Positions 34,901-47,900 of a stretch of DNA of 64,000 nt are shown one piece after another; the first letter of the stretch is position 1, and each line of letters starts with the position of its first letter. The translations under genes and the position numbers were made by a program. The notes beneath the pieces were generated by a model. It made no database searches, was not told the DNA's origin, and was given only the letters and a program-made list of their open reading frames with translations. Source of the stretch: Chrysoperla carnea (Eukaryota; Arthropoda; Insecta; Neuroptera; Chrysopidae); NCBI RefSeq assembly GCF_905475395.1, contig NC_058341.1:31821501-31885500 (forward strand). Reading direction: 5' to 3'.

Positions 34901-37900
34901 AAATATTTAGATAACAAATTTTGTATAGACAGTGTGAAATTTTCGTGTCGAAATAGCTATAAAATACACAGAGTTTTAAAAAAATATGCTTGTGTTATAT
35001 AAACCGCCGTGATAATCCACCCTTTCTTTTAATGATGAAAATTTTATCTCAATAGACTGACTTTTTAGAATAGACTTGAATGGGTGTTATCTTGCTCATC
35101 ACCATTATATTTCGGCAATGAATCGCCGTGTTATTTCGGCGACATCTGTTTATAATATGATTAAACAAATGAGAGGCATATAGTTCCCCTAGCGCGATAA
35201 TTTCATTATGTTAACGACTTAAGTTTCAGAAATGTAAAAGGTATTAGAAGAACACGAGCTAAATAAACATTATAAGATCCACAAACATTTTCTCTTACGA
35301 CATTACAAATAAAATTCAAAGCATTACAATTATATTTGTAGTATACATTATAGAAAAATATACTTATATTGCTTAGAAGATGTATTTTACGTCACACAGT
35401 CGACTTTTATCGACCGTTTTCGCTATACGATTTACGTTTTTTTTTAAACTTTGTTATAAATTCCGTTTATGGTTTAAAAATTTTGTTAAACAACTCAATT
35501 TTGAATAGCATGTATCTTAAATAAAATACATGTCTGGAATACGAAGTTGTTGATTATTCTATATGTGTAGACACTCTGAACCAAGATGACTAGAAAATAG
35601 GACAGCTAACTCTGAATCTCGGACAATGCATTCGAGTTGTATACGTCTGGCACTTGTAAGTTCGTAAATCTGAATTTGGCAGCGCTGATTGTATCTTACC
35701 ACCGACTATGCGTATTGGTTCTGCGCAATTATATTGGTTTAGTTGTTTACATTTTATAATTATCGGATATTAAAGAACAGAATTCATTTGTTTCTCGTTA
35801 CATAATAACATTGATTTAAGTGCTGTAGATATATACTATGATAATTACAAGCTATGGTCGTGAGATACTATATATGGGTCGACTCAAAACCCAGAGTTAA
35901 CTCTCTTCTTTTCTAGTCTCTTGATCTGAATACAAAAACAGCCGCCATTTTTAACCTTTTTTTTAGCATCAATTTACCAATTAAAGTGATGAAATAACTG
36001 CGAAAACCACCGAAACTCAACTAGTTTTACAGTCTAGAGTTGTATTCGCGAATGGAGGCCTTTAAAAAGTATTTTACTCTTTCACTAGTATATTTAGTGT
36101 AGGAGTCGTTTTAAAATATTAAATAATTGTTGAATGAAATATCTTCCCATTGGTCTTTATTTCATTCGATATTCGTTTTATCCAGCCATTCAGTTTTTTA
36201 TATTTGCACATTTGGAAAGTAGTACTTGATATGGAAACACTGTACAGGAAGGGATTGTATGGATTGTATGGAAACACTGTACAAGGATTGAGGAAAACTT
36301 TAAAATAAATAATACAGTCACATTTACAAATAATAATAATAATAATAAATTTGTTGCTCGTTTGTAAATTACAAATTATTGAAACAGTAATTAAAAAAAT
36401 TGACAGAGCAATGGTATTTTTAAATAAATAAAAATTTTTCAGTATATTTTGTTATCAATCATAGCAAAAATAACAATATAAAATTAATACCTTGATAAAA
36501 TCACACCTCAAATGTCTTCGAAGTAGCAAATTCATTAAAACATTCCATCAAATAAAATCTATATACAAAGTGGTAAAATAAAGCTATAATTAAACACAGC
36601 CAAGGACATTAAATCATTTATAAAAAAAAAAATGCAAAATCAAAATTTCTTTTTTTTGCTCAATAAATTATTGTTTCCATATTATGTTTTTGGCACCAAA
36701 TCATTTTTCATAATTCAAAAGTCTGTACATTATTTTTTGTTTAAATTATTGGGAATATTATGGATAAATAATTCATATTAATACTAAATAATTTTAAGAA
36801 ATATCTACAAAGTCCATGAAATGCTAATGACTTTTGAAATATTGTACTCTTTCACTGATTCAAAATATATTTTACTAAAAGGTTGATATTTTAAGATATC
36901 CAATCATAATTCAACAAAAAAAAAAGAATATTAGAACAAGAAATTGACTGATTTTTTAATGGAAATTAAGTCAAAATTTTTAGAGCCACAGATTAATTTC
37001 CTCTCGTTTATATATTTCTTCGATTAAATAACAATATTTCTCTTCTTAATCACCTAAATTTAGATCTTTTATAATTATCATACAGTTAAGTTATTTTATA
37101 ATTCAGTGGGTCCCACAAATTGAATATTATAAAAATTATATTCTTTTTATCCAGGAAAAATAGTTATTAAAATGAAAATAATATTTAACTGAATTTTTGG
37201 GACACATTAATGTTATGTAAGTGTTATCTTCAAGTTACAATGAAACTATTTAATCATGTTTTCCATCATTTCTAATTTATTTTTATTGATTATAAAGTAA
37301 TGGAAATGAGGTTTTACCTGTATTCAGCATTACATTTTTTTAGATAAAACTACAAATTTGGAATACCCAAAGGCCGCCTTAACTATATTCAATGTCGGAG
37401 AGTCGGAGTACGAGAATCAGGAGGCGCCGCTATGGAGCCTCCCTTATATGGCGCCATTTTATACAAATTCGTCCTATTCTACCAGTTTTTTCCCTAAATG
37501 ACTCAAAACCCTACGCCCGTATGTCACGCATTCCTTGCATATTGCTCAACGGCAATTATTTAATTATTTGGTCACTAATGTGTTCCAAAAATTTATCTGA
37601 TTAAAAATTAATAAAAAAATTAAATGGTAACTAATAGTTCAATAATTAAAGTCGACCCAATTTATTAAGTAAAATAGTCGAAACAACTAATTATCTTCCG
37701 TTGTCCGTTACAATATACTCAAGGTGTCCACAACTTTAAAAAAGAAGTTCAAACTATTAATCAAAATTATGTTACATAAGGTTTAGCTATGAAGGATAGA
37801 AAATAAATATAACCGACTGCTTATCAAAATGTGTTTCCGAAATAGCATGTAATTAAAATGGTACTGTTCCAGAAAGAATAATTTAAAAAAAATCCATGAT

Positions 37901-40430
37901 AATAACCACACGTCTACATCTGAAAAATTGCCAATACTTTCTGAGAAGACTGTCTAAAGGGCTCAAAGTAAAGTTTCTAACGACCTCGCTAGCAATCACA
38001 CTTATGAGGAGAGAAATTTATTTGTGGAACTGTAAGACGATCATGGTTAGAATACAAAAATATTATTTCGCATTCACTGGCCTCTACAACTAATATAGCT
38101 GTTGTTATAGGGCACTGGCTTATCAAGCATAATGAGAGCTTGGATCTCACAGTGCATTTAAACTACTGCAGGAGCTGTCACACTAACGAGGAGGCGGATT
38201 CACTATTGTCTGCCATTTTTTGACGACTTTTTTGACGACAAATGTCTCATGCTGCTTTTTAACATTTTAAGAACTCCAAAAGGTTCAAGAATCTGTACGT
38301 CAAGTATTAAAATGGGCCTTATGGCCTAAATGTTCCATCTAGACAGCCGTTGGGACCTAACATAACCAACAACTAACAAGGTTGCCTCTCTGTTCGGAAA
38401 TTAATCAATTTATTAATTTTATTCGCAAATTTCCTCATTTAAATTAATGATCACTCTCCAGTTTTCCTTGATTTTCTAAAATGCGGAACACCCCTAACAC
38501 AACCATTACGTTAAGAATTACAATAAGTATTGGGATCGATCTTTAAAATTGTGTATAAAATAAAATTAGAATAAAATTTTAGAGATTTAAAAAATTTGAG
38601 ATGAATAAAACCAGAAAAATAATAAAATATGAAATATGATTATGAAAATTGACATTAAATCTTTAAAAATAATCCTTCGACCTAATCTTACATGAGATTC
38701 TACGTAATGATAAAAACTATTTAACATTTTTTTTTTAGATATTTCATACTAACTTCACACAAACGTTAACAAATTAAATTAACTTATTTCAATATTAATT
38801 ATAGTAAAACTTATTCTGTTGAATGAATTATATTAAAAATAACGTGGGAAATTGGATTTTCCCACTATTCCTTTAAATTGGATTTTTTCGTTGGAATTTC
38901 AAAACCGAAACTTTTTGCTATTAAAATACTTCCTTTACTAAATCGATACTATTTATTGGAACGAAATTCTTAATCTCATTTCACGAAGCTTTTCCCCATG
39001 CCCGGAGTCAGATGCGCTGTGCGCTGGATGTTCTGATATGTATCATTAATTCAATACTAACGCTGTCGGCTTGTATTTCTTAATTTATTTTGAAATGATT
39101 ATTTTTCATTTAATTATTCTCAAACCTTGTTAATTTATAACATATGGTCTGTTATTGAGTTCAAAATATATATTGAAAAGGCATTTCCTTCTTACCGAGT
39201 GTCCCAAAACACCTCATGTACCTTAATTTTTGAAATTATCTATTAGGTTCTTTTATGGCCAACGAACAATAAGACTCTTATCATCGTCAAAGAGCTTTGA
39301 CGATATTATTTAACTGAAGAAACTCATCTGCTGCTTTGTCATAAATATAAATTGATTACTCAATTACCGAGCAAGAACTAAGGGTGAGGCTGATATCATT
39401 CATTACTCACTGAGAAATTAAAAAAATTCATTGCCCGGTAGCAATTTTAGATGAAAATTTCAGGCTCATCATTTTATGTTAATATCATAGTAAAGTTAAA
39501 ATAGCTATTATTCGATTCAATAAATTAAATTTTACGCTAAACGTTAGTGTGAATAAAGTATTAGGCAATAATCAAATAGTCAATAAAATTGCCTTGTATT
39601 AAAAATATTCGTTAGCTACAATTCATATATTTATCAAAAATTTTTTATGGAAGAGTTTTTATAACTATATTTTTGATATCTAATTTTAAAAAATAAATAA
39701 TTTTGGAAGATTGGGTAAAGTTAATTAAATCATACAAAACGTAAAAAATAATACTTTCATTAAAGTAATTGAATAATAAAAAATTTGGGGGAAAATTTTC
39801 TATAAATTAAAATTTCTATCACTATTGGATGAAAAATGAGAATTCGATATAATTTATTGTTAAAATAAATGTTTGTGGCATGTCGTGACAGAGTCGTGTG
39901 AACAGATATTGACAAATTTTAAAGTTAGAATTCATATTGAATGTTTTCGGTTTTCGATCAAAACATCTTGTGTATGACACTTCATCTCATAATGACTGTC
40001 TTGAAAAATACAGTGATTCTATAGAATAGACTATAAAGCATAAAATTCTAAATGGATAGCAAAACCTTATAGGTTTTCGATTTAATGTATCATTAACGAA
40101 ATGACGCATCCTTAATTATCATTTTCGTAAATGTATTTCCCTCTTCTGCAATCAATCATTCTTTGTCAGTGGAAACCTCTACCTGCACGATTGTAGAAGC
40201 GGCTGAATGTCAAGATCTGTTCACAAAACCGTGAATACAATTAATTTAATTAAGTTAAATAAAAGTTAAGTATTTTCTTATACCAATTTGGTTCTAAGCG
40301 ACATCAATCTTAACCAAGTACTACGACAATCTTTCATCCAAACATTTCGATTCTATAAACTACTTTGACGCTGTTTGAATGTAACTGTATTTGATTAACG
40401 TGAGTCGTACCTTTTCCTTTCAATTAACAT
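31966..40430. other. Long intergenic stretch between Rph and Rilpl, no gene recognised
   Basis: About 8.5 kb of AT-rich DNA. Locally higher GC occurs at 32900-33080, 33750-33960 and 37370-37540, but the short frames there (71 and 70 codons) have no recognisable domain or splice partners. A GGAAACACTGTACA block is duplicated at about 36232-36285. An AAT run lies at about 36332-36352. Confidence 0.45.
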
Positions 40431-40530
40431 TCGTTTTTGTTTCGGACAAGCAAGATTCAACTCTGCCACAGCAGAAATTTCTGATATATTTCATTAAATT
40501 TTATTGGAATTCAATCCGAAACAAAAACGA
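40431..40530. repeat. Perfect 16-bp inverted repeat downstream of Rilpl
   Basis: TCGTTTTTGTTTCGGA at 40431-40446 and its exact reverse complement at 40515-40530, with 68 bp between. It lies about 400 bp past the Rilpl stop, so it could be in the 3' untranslated region or be a small element. Confidence 0.7.
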
Positions 40531-40936
40531 AGCGTTTAATTTATAAAATGAAGTCTATGATTATTAGAAATGTTTTAAAAAAATTGGTGATATGCATCTA
40601 TAAATTTACTAAGATACTTAATTAAAAATAAATAACGTCACTATTCGTTGCGTGCTGAATCCAACTTCGCAGCCTCTTGCGAAATTATTTAAATATACAT
40701 AAAATTATTGTGTGGAAACTCGTTGTTTATGAAAACACAAAACCCTTTAAATATTTCCGCGAGGAGACTCGAAATTTGGTTCTGTACGTAAAGAATTAAA
40801 AAAATTTTTTTATCAAAATAAATCCAAATTTCCTGCTAAATCAATTAAAAAATTGGAATGGATTATTGGATTATAATTATCATTATCTAATCCAAACATT
40901 AGAGGGGTTGTTGTTAATACTCGACGCAGTATCAAT

Positions 40937-41048
40937 TTAGACAGTGGCATCGCCGCCGTTGTTAGCAGACAAAGCCAATTTGCTGAGGGTGGATAAACTT
41001 CTGCCAACTTGCCCACTGGAATTCCCCTCGGAAAATAACTTCCGAAAA
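40937..41048 (-). CDS. Rilpl: Rilpl exon 7: C-terminus and stop
   Basis: Acceptor TTTCTTTAG before 41048. Encodes FRKLFSEGNSSGQVGRSLST and ends SANNGGDATV, then TAA at 40939-40937. A longer frame in another phase (41016-40813) overlaps it, but only this phase joins exon 6 correctly and gives the family's FRKLF ending. Confidence 0.88.
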
Positions 41049-44000
41049 CTAAAGAAATGAAAATCTAGTAATGAAAAGTTTCAAATAATTTATATTGAAA
41101 ATACATACAATTTTCTGATCCCTGATTCTGATTTTTTCCATGGAGCGTCATCTGGTTCGTATGGTAATGGACCTTGCACTGGAGCATCATCATCTATTGG
41201 ACTATTTAAACGAAAATAAAATATTAATTTATCCAGCAATGAGAAATAAATGAGCCCAATTTAAGGAAAAACTATACCAGAATAAGCAGAAAGTTCAAAA
41301 AAAATGTTAACGGAAAATGAAAATAGGAATTAGTAAAGAAAAAAAATTAATTGTGCTGCTGAAGATTGTATTTTTAGAAATTGTCTACGCTTTATTATCC
41401 AAATTCCAACTACTCTGCATAGACAATTTGTTGCTGATTGAAAACTTGCATAAAAAATTATTTCATATCCTAGGCGAAAGGTTACAGCGAAGATAGCACA
41501 ATAAAGTTATCGCATTTGCAAAGAATTTTTTGTTTTGAACTCGAAAACAGATTTTTAAATAATATTAATATAACAAATATTTTCAAAATAACGCCCTAAT
41601 CAATGTATAAAAATCTCGATTTCCATAGTGTGTGTAGGAATTTTAATATTATGGTTAGTAATCAATTATTTGAATATAGAATTAGTTATGGTTAATTATA
41701 GCTGATAAATAATTGTATTAAAATTCCTATCAACACTTTGTAAGTAACGATTGGTACGTTTGTTTTGAATCGGTTACAAGTAAGGCTGACGATTGTACAA
41801 TTATAAATTGTACGACCAGCTAAATTAATTAATAATGTTTTTGAAGTTTAAGTTTGCGCTCTGCGCTAAACAATATTTTAAAGTTTCCTTCCACACGGGG
41901 CCATACCAAGTTTCAAACTGAATTTCCAAGCCTTTAGGCTTACATGGGTACACTTTTATATTATATTATCAAAGAATTAAGTTAGTTATTTCGTTACGCT
42001 TTGAACAAATTTTTAACACAAGTTCTCATTTGTTTAGTTTGAAGAATTACAAAATTTTCCAAAATTGATAAAAGTAAAAATTTATAAAACCAACTTACAA
42101 TTGATTATTTAATTCGAGGGATGTTAAAGCATCTACAGCACTATCATACGGCCCCACCGGCGTACGAAAATAAAGGCTAAAATTATAATATAAGAAAAAA
42201 AAAACTAAATAAAAAAATAAAATACATGCATTGTTTATAAATAAAAAAATATAATATATTTTTAAATAAGTTAATACAAGAAGCAAAAATAATATTTTCT
42301 AAAAAACTTAACGGGAAAAATTAAAGAGAAGAAGTTTTTTTTTTTTAATCAAATGTTGAGAATGTCTCAAATAGCATGACTATTAAATCAACATACGTTT
42401 CCACTTTTTCTTTAGGCCGATATCCATCTAGTTCCTCTTCCAAGTCTGATATGCGTGCTTTTAATTCGTTGCGTTCATTGAATATTGCTTTAAGTTCAGT
42501 CGTTGTAAACCGTGGTCGATTTGGATCATCCAAATCGTATACAATTTTGTTTGATAGATCAGGAATTTCAGACTAAACAAAAAGAGAAAAAAACATATTG
42601 GGACAACTCATCAATATTAAAATAAAATATAGAGTTGAGTATAGTTGTTAACTACGACAACAGGCTTAAATTGGGATTCAGCAGGCGTTGAATAAATAGA
42701 TGAAAATTAAGAAACCATAGTAGTTTACTACAATACTGTTCCAATGTATGAATGAAATGTCTAACAAGAACAGGATTAAATTACCTTTCAACCAAAAAGA
42801 GAGGAAGATCAAAATCGATTCATCCGTTTAGGAGCTACGATGCTACACACAGAAATACAAACACACACACACACGCCCAGATAGCGTTCATACTTATAAC
42901 GCACTTCTTTATGCTTCGGGGGTTATTAAAAAATAGCCCACTTTTTTAATGATCTGTTCATTTCATTAACCACTGCTGTTGTTTTAATATTAAAGCCTGT
43001 TTATGGCAGCCATATTGACAGCTTAGCGTCATTGGTGATTTTCCCAATACGGCCACTAATTAAATTTTGAGATAAAAATCAAAACTTTTGATATTCTTAT
43101 GCGAATAATAAAAATTGGATAAGTGCTACAAATATAAATTGAATCACAAGTGCTGTAGATAAAAATTTATTTACATTTTTGTTGATAAAATTCTAATGTT
43201 GGAATATTTTATTTTAGAAATAAAAAAATAAACTTCATGTTTACGAAAACAGAACTGTCCGAATATTTACTTTGCTCAAAGATAACCTACAATCCGATAG
43301 TGGCCTTACAATTAACCAAATTATGCAAAAAGTTCAACTTAAAATATCGAAGATAAGAAAGTAATAATATTTTCCTTGGTGACAATCAGGCCTCGTATCA
43401 TTGAAAATCATTTTACGACATAACAACGTCACTATTATTTTAAAAAAAAGAGTGATCTATTAGTTTAATTTCTTATCATAATTTTGTTAAGACAATATTA
43501 ACTAGCGATTAACTAATTAATCCAACGGAAAATTAAAAATATTTTTATCAATTGTATCATAGGTTCTCATACGATTTTATATTAATTTCAAATAATTAAC
43601 AATTTAATCAAGGTCACATCTAAACTCAAAAAAATTAAGTAAAAAATCCTTTGAAAATATTTCCTTTTTTTCTAACGTCTCAAAACTAGTGGTCCGATTT
43701 TGTAAGTAATGTAATTATTCCAAGGGCGGCGTAGGTACATCGCAACAAGATTTTTTAAAGAAAAATTTAAGCAAGGTTTTTTTTTTTTGAAAGTTTTATA
43801 TTATTTTTAGATTTAGTAATTCAAAATACAATTGTTTTTGTCTCTTTTATTTTCTATCGATCTTGCTTATTTTAAGAAAAACTAAATAAAATAAAGCAAT
43901 TTAACACATTTTCTGCAACAACGAGCAACAGATTTAACTGCTCTTGAAATCTATACTGAATTCTATTTGACTAGAAGCTATTTTAGATGCAAAGAATTAG

Positions 44001-46927
44001 ATCTTTCTTAGTGTTTCACACACCTTTCTTTTCCATCTACCCATGCTTGAGAAATCGATAAGTAAACAAATTAGACAGAAAAAGCAAGAGAAAAATATGT
44101 AAAATTTAAAAAAAATTCAGATGCGTGTCCAAATTTTCTTTAAAAGATCTAGTTAAGATGCCGCACTTATTACTAAAACCACGCAAAGTACGTAAAATTA
44201 ATAAATTGTAACAACCTATATCTGGAAAATAAATACCACTTCCCTGTAATGCCCTGAATATAGAATTCGGAAATTTATCTTCTAACATAACATACTTTAA
44301 AAGGAAGATTAAAATGAAAAATTTTGCTTACATGTACTTTTGCTAAATCTTCAGCTTGTTTACTTGCAACATTAAATCGCTTCCGTAAAACATTCAACTC
44401 ACGCTGTTGATCTTGCATCTGAACAAGAAAGTCAGCTCTTTCATCACATAATGTACGAGTTTGTGTTTGTAGCGCTCGTTGTTTCCGTCGAAGTTCTCTG
44501 GTTGTTGCTGATAATCGTTCCACTTGGGAACTCAACTAAAAAAATAGTTTTTAAGCTAGTACAAAAACACGCAAAGTACACACAACAATAATTTGCATAC
44601 ATTTTCAATGTCTTCGTTTCGTTCTAAGATTATTTTCTCTTTTGCTCGTAGTTCATCACGTTGTTTGTCAACCAACGCCCGTAGTCGTTCCAACATTGCG
44701 ATTTCTTGTGTGGGCGTTGATACAGCTGATTTATCTGAGTCACTTTCCGTCGAACTTTTAGCGAGTCTTCGATTTTCTTCTTGCAGTCTCGATACTAATG
44801 ATACTAATTCTTTGGATTCGTTCCGCCATTGTTCGTCAATTATTTCTAATTCCTAGGATTAACAAAAAACAAATATCTTAATATCTACAATACAAATCTT
44901 TCCGCTAATCTAAATACAAGTAGGTGGAAATAATTAAAAATTCAAAAGAATGGATGACGTCAGTATACATTGCACTTGAAGCAGATACGAACTTGTAGAA
45001 ATTTAGTGCGAATCACACGACCTCGGTATAAAAGCAGGCTATGTGTGAATAAACTTAGAGAAAATTGCTTCAGAAGTTATAATAACTGATTTTTATGCAG
45101 TAAAGATGGGAAACAGTTTAGTTAAATCATCAATCATTTTTTAATGTTTTTTTTTTTTTTTTTTGTAATTAATGATACAAAAAAATTATAATAAATTAAA
45201 ATAGCATAATATAATATTTTGTTGATCAAAGGGTACCACAAGATTTAACGAGTAGTTTTCGAGCTACGGGCTGTCAAAGCTACGGATATAGTATAGTTTT
45301 AGTGTATGACTAGGAAAATGGTTTTCTGTGAAACTTTTTTAAACCGACTATAAATGTTCTTCAGATCGTTCTGATCAAAAACTCTCGCGGCCACAACACT
45401 TTTTAAGGAGTAGTTTTCGAACTACGGGCGTGTGAGTTTATAATCAGAATGATCCAAGGAAAAATTTTAAATCGGTGGGTTTATTTCGAATGAAATTTAA
45501 AAAAAAGAGCTGAAATAATAAAGAGTAGGTAATTAGCTACTTCTGAATTGACTATTTTGATACCAGAATGATTTTTTATATCCTCTACTTGTATAAAATT
45601 TCAATGTTTTAGCAGTTCCTGTTCATGAAATAATTTGTACACAGTCACGCATATCCGCACATATACTTGACAATCAAAAATTTGTACTCCCCGATTAAAC
45701 CTATTCTACAATTGAATTCGGTAGACGTTTGAAAAGTAGCCACATATAATTTTTTTAAAATGTTTAACGATTTATTAAAAACGCTTTAAGTGTGTATACA
45801 TAGAGGAATTGATTTGATAAACATATTTATTTATATTTTAATACATTATCAAAATATTGGAATGTTGATGACAGTAAATCGATAAATAAATATCAAATGA
45901 GTGCTCTATCAATAATTTTCTTAACGGATATTTATTTACAATGCTTGAAATTTAAAATAAATTACGATTAACTAAATAAAAATTTATTTAACCGAAAATG
46001 TTTATCAATCAATTAATCAGGTAAACATTTGGCGGATACGAATTTATTTACAACTTTGCTTAAAGTTATAGTTTCAATCAATAATATTCTCAAAACAAGT
46101 GAAAACAAACAATTGACTGAGTTAATTGTTGAAATACCATGTATAGCCAGTTTTGATGACGCAAACGTTGAATTTTTTTCGGACAAAATGATTTTTGCGT
46201 TTGTTATTCATCATACAAATTTTTTTATGAAGAATAATAAAATTTTCCTTATTTGAATTGTTAAAATTCAATTATTCCACAATTGAAAAAAAGTAGGTAA
46301 TTCGTTTTGTTTCGAGTATTCGGATGTTTTATTTTCATTCATCAAAAATTAAAACAATTGACTTTCTACTTAAAACAATAAAAATTAAAGTGGTTTTTTT
46401 GTTGATAATTTTGAAGGATTAAATAAGTTTTATTATGCGAGACGACATTCCATAAGATTAAAATTATATTATCAATTAATTGCTCGTGTACGTAAATAAG
46501 TTAATAATTAAATAAAATGACTTTGTACTCAAATTATACGACTTAATACTTTTTTAAATGTTAATATTTGATATTTAAATAAAATGAAATATTAAAATCA
46601 ATAAATTCTGACCTTTTCAAATCTCTCCCGATATTCCGCCTTTTCAATTTTATCCGTTTCCAATTGTGCTATACGTGATTTTAATTCTTGCAATGTAATA
46701 TTTTCACGTTCATTTCGCATTGCCAAGTTTTCTAATAATTCTAATGCATTAATCACTTTCGGCATTAATGAATTAACAGCATCTGCTCCAAATTGATCAA
46801 TTATTTTTTCACATTCTTTACCAATATCAGATGCTATATCGTACACATCAATGACAGATACATCCTCATTAATATCGGTTGTATCTTCCATATTAAAAAA
46901 ATCACGTCGTTGCGTTATTTTCGGCAT
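40937..46927 (-). CDS. Rilpl: RILP-like protein (Rab adaptor with RH1 and RH2 regions), 409 residues, seven exons
   Basis: RILP-family proteins are coiled-coil adaptors: the RH2 region binds GTP-loaded (often phosphorylated) Rabs such as Rab8/Rab10, and the RH1 region binds motor components. Exons in gene order are 46927-46613, 44852-44601, 44535-44332, 42572-42397, 42176-42099, 41201-41109 and 41048-40937. All have GT-AG borders and consistent phases, giving 409 residues plus TAA, close to vertebrate RILPL1. RH1 is about residues 24-105 (VYDIASDIGKECEKIIDQFG). A coiled coil runs to about 255. RH2 contains DDPNRPRFTTTELKAIFNER (about 271-290), then VQGPLPYEPDDAPWKKSESG (about 350-369) and FRKLF. 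The start is bounded by an in-frame stop 12 bases upstream. Family identity is firm; function is inferred from the family. Confidence 0.93.
41109..41201 (-). CDS. Rilpl: Rilpl exon 6: VQGPLPYEPDDAPW motif
   Basis: Acceptor TTTAAATAG before 41201 and donor GTATGT after 41109. Encodes PIDDDAPVQGPLPYEPDDAP then WKKSESGIRK, the conserved segment after RH2 in RILP-like and JIP3/JIP4 proteins. Confidence 0.93.
42099..42176 (-). CDS. Rilpl: Rilpl exon 5: short exon of symmetric phase
   Basis: A 78-bp exon between acceptor AATTTTAG and donor GTAAGT. Encodes about 26 residues (LYFRTPVGPYDSAVDALTSL and a few more). Its length is a multiple of three and its phase is the same at both ends, so skipping it would keep the frame. 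Confidence 0.75.
42397..42572 (-). CDS. Rilpl: Rilpl exon 4: RH2 region
   Basis: Acceptor TTTTTGTTTAG before 42572 and donor GTATGT after 42397. Encodes SEIPDLSNKIVYDLDDPNRP and the amphipathic helix TELKAIFNERNELKARI, the Rab-contacting signature of the family. Ends with two bases of a split Thr codon. Confidence 0.93.
42750..42930 (+). repeat. Dispersed repeat family B, copy 3, in Rilpl intron 3
   Basis: Contains AAATCGATTCATCCGTTTAG, GAGCTACGATGCTACACACA, a CA-rich run, and ACTTATAACGCACTTCTTTA followed by CGGGGGTTA. It is antisense to the host gene. Confidence 0.7.
44332..44535 (-). CDS. Rilpl: Rilpl exon 3: coiled coil
   Basis: Acceptor TTTTTTTAG before 44535 and donor GTAAGC after 44332; 68 codons, phase 0. 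Begins LSSQVERLSATTRELRRKQR. Separated from exon 2 by a 65-bp intron. Confidence 0.92.
44601..44852 (-). CDS. Rilpl: Rilpl exon 2: coiled coil
   Basis: Acceptor AATCCTAG before 44852 and donor GTATGC after 44601; 84 codons, phase 0. Contains DEQWRNESKELVSLVSRLQE, then a Ser/Thr-rich piece (SSTESDSDKSAVSTPTQE) and LERLRALVDKQRDELRAKEK. Confidence 0.92.
45240..45440. repeat. Dispersed repeat family C, copy in Rilpl intron 1
   Basis: Contains AACGAGTAGTTTTCGAGCTA, GTTCTTCAGATCGTTCTGAT and a second AGTAGTTTTCGAACTACGGG. It is related to 18145-18400. An 18-base T run lies just upstream in window order, at about 45147-45164. Confidence 0.75.
46092..46157 (+). repeat. Dispersed repeat family A, 5' fragment, in Rilpl intron 1
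   Basis: Only the first 65 bp or so of the family are present (AACAAGTGAAAACAAACAAT through ACCATGTATAGCCAG). It is antisense to the gene. Confidence 0.8.
46613..46927 (-). CDS. Rilpl: Rilpl exon 1: start and RH1 region
   Basis: ATG at 46927-46925, preceded in frame by TAA (46939-46937). Encodes residues 1-105, with VYDIASDIGKECEKII and NALELLENLAMRNER. Donor GTCAGA follows at 46612, phase 0. Confidence 0.92.
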
Positions 46928-46939
46928 GAAAACTGTTTA

Positions 46940-47424
46940 TAATTTTATTTAATCACAACACTAGAAATGGTTAGAATGACAGATATGATATGTCGGACAT
47001 GACACTTGTTCGCTTACACATACATTCAAAGCATGTATGTACTTCGTACTAAATATGTGAGTTTGCGTAATGTATATTTTAGTCATTAGCCAGATTTAAA
47101 ACATTCATGAATAATAATTGGATATTCGATTTTTATTGCAAAAAATATTAATTAGATATAAACCGTTAATATAAAAATGCACTTCTCTTCCAATCAAGCA
47201 TTAAAAACTAACTGAAATCAATAATTCATAAATACTACTAATAATTCTGTTATGGAATTATTAAATGATTCAATATTTTTATCGCGTTTTTAATCAGTAA
47301 ATAATATAGTACGGTTTCTTTAATTGAAAACAGGGATAGTTTTCGTATGGTTTTCATTTACCAAGGTAAAAAGCATGAAACAGGGTTCCTTTTAAAAAAT
47401 TTGAGATTTCCGAATGGAAATTTT
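46940..47424. other. Upstream flank of Rilpl, no gene recognised
   Basis: Presumed promoter side of Rilpl. No clear core promoter element could be assigned by eye. Confidence 0.4.
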
Positions 47425-47900
47425 CGCTTCGGGATTTAATGAAACCTGGTAAACCTTCACACTAATTTTGACTTAAAAATACAAAAATAGAGTGAATAGT
47501 TTTTGAGATATCATCTATTATTGTTTTTCGAAAAGCCATTATTTTGAATCGATTATGGAGATGTTTCGAAAAACAATCATCACTAATTACCATGCATAAC
47601 TAGGCGATAGTATATGATTAATTAATTTGGCGATTGAACAACAAGGCTGTGAGCTATCAACTAAAGAATTTGAAAAAATTTTCGTTCCAGAATTTGATGT
47701 TACTCGATGTATAAAGTTATTTTGTCCCAAAAATACAAAAATTGAGTTTGTTTAAAGATTGAGTGAATAGTTTTTGAGATATCACCTATAATACTGTCCT
47801 GAAAACCTTTATTAGAAAGTGATTCTGGGAATTTTTCGAAGAATACTCTTCTAATCGTCAAATGAGCTGGATTTTATAGTTTTTTAGATCCTCATCCTAA
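47425..47900. repeat. Diverged relatives of the 307-bp satellite unit
   Basis: Two blocks (from about 47425 and from about 47680) share the order of landmarks of the 5.4-6.3 kb units. These are CGGGATTTAATGAAAC or CAGAATTTGATGTTAC, a CAAAAATACAAAAAT piece, and TTTTTGAGATATCA. In the second block they are followed by CTAATCGTCAAATGAGCTGG, the counterpart of the right arm. Similarity is clear but low. Confidence 0.6.

Noticed and set aside
40813..41016. 67-codon minus-strand frame at the Rilpl 3' end
   Set aside because: Overlaps the last Rilpl exon in a phase that does not join exon 6; the other phase gives the family's FRKLF ending and a stop.
46029..46256. 75-codon plus-strand frame in Rilpl intron 1
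   Set aside because: Includes a family A repeat fragment; no domain.
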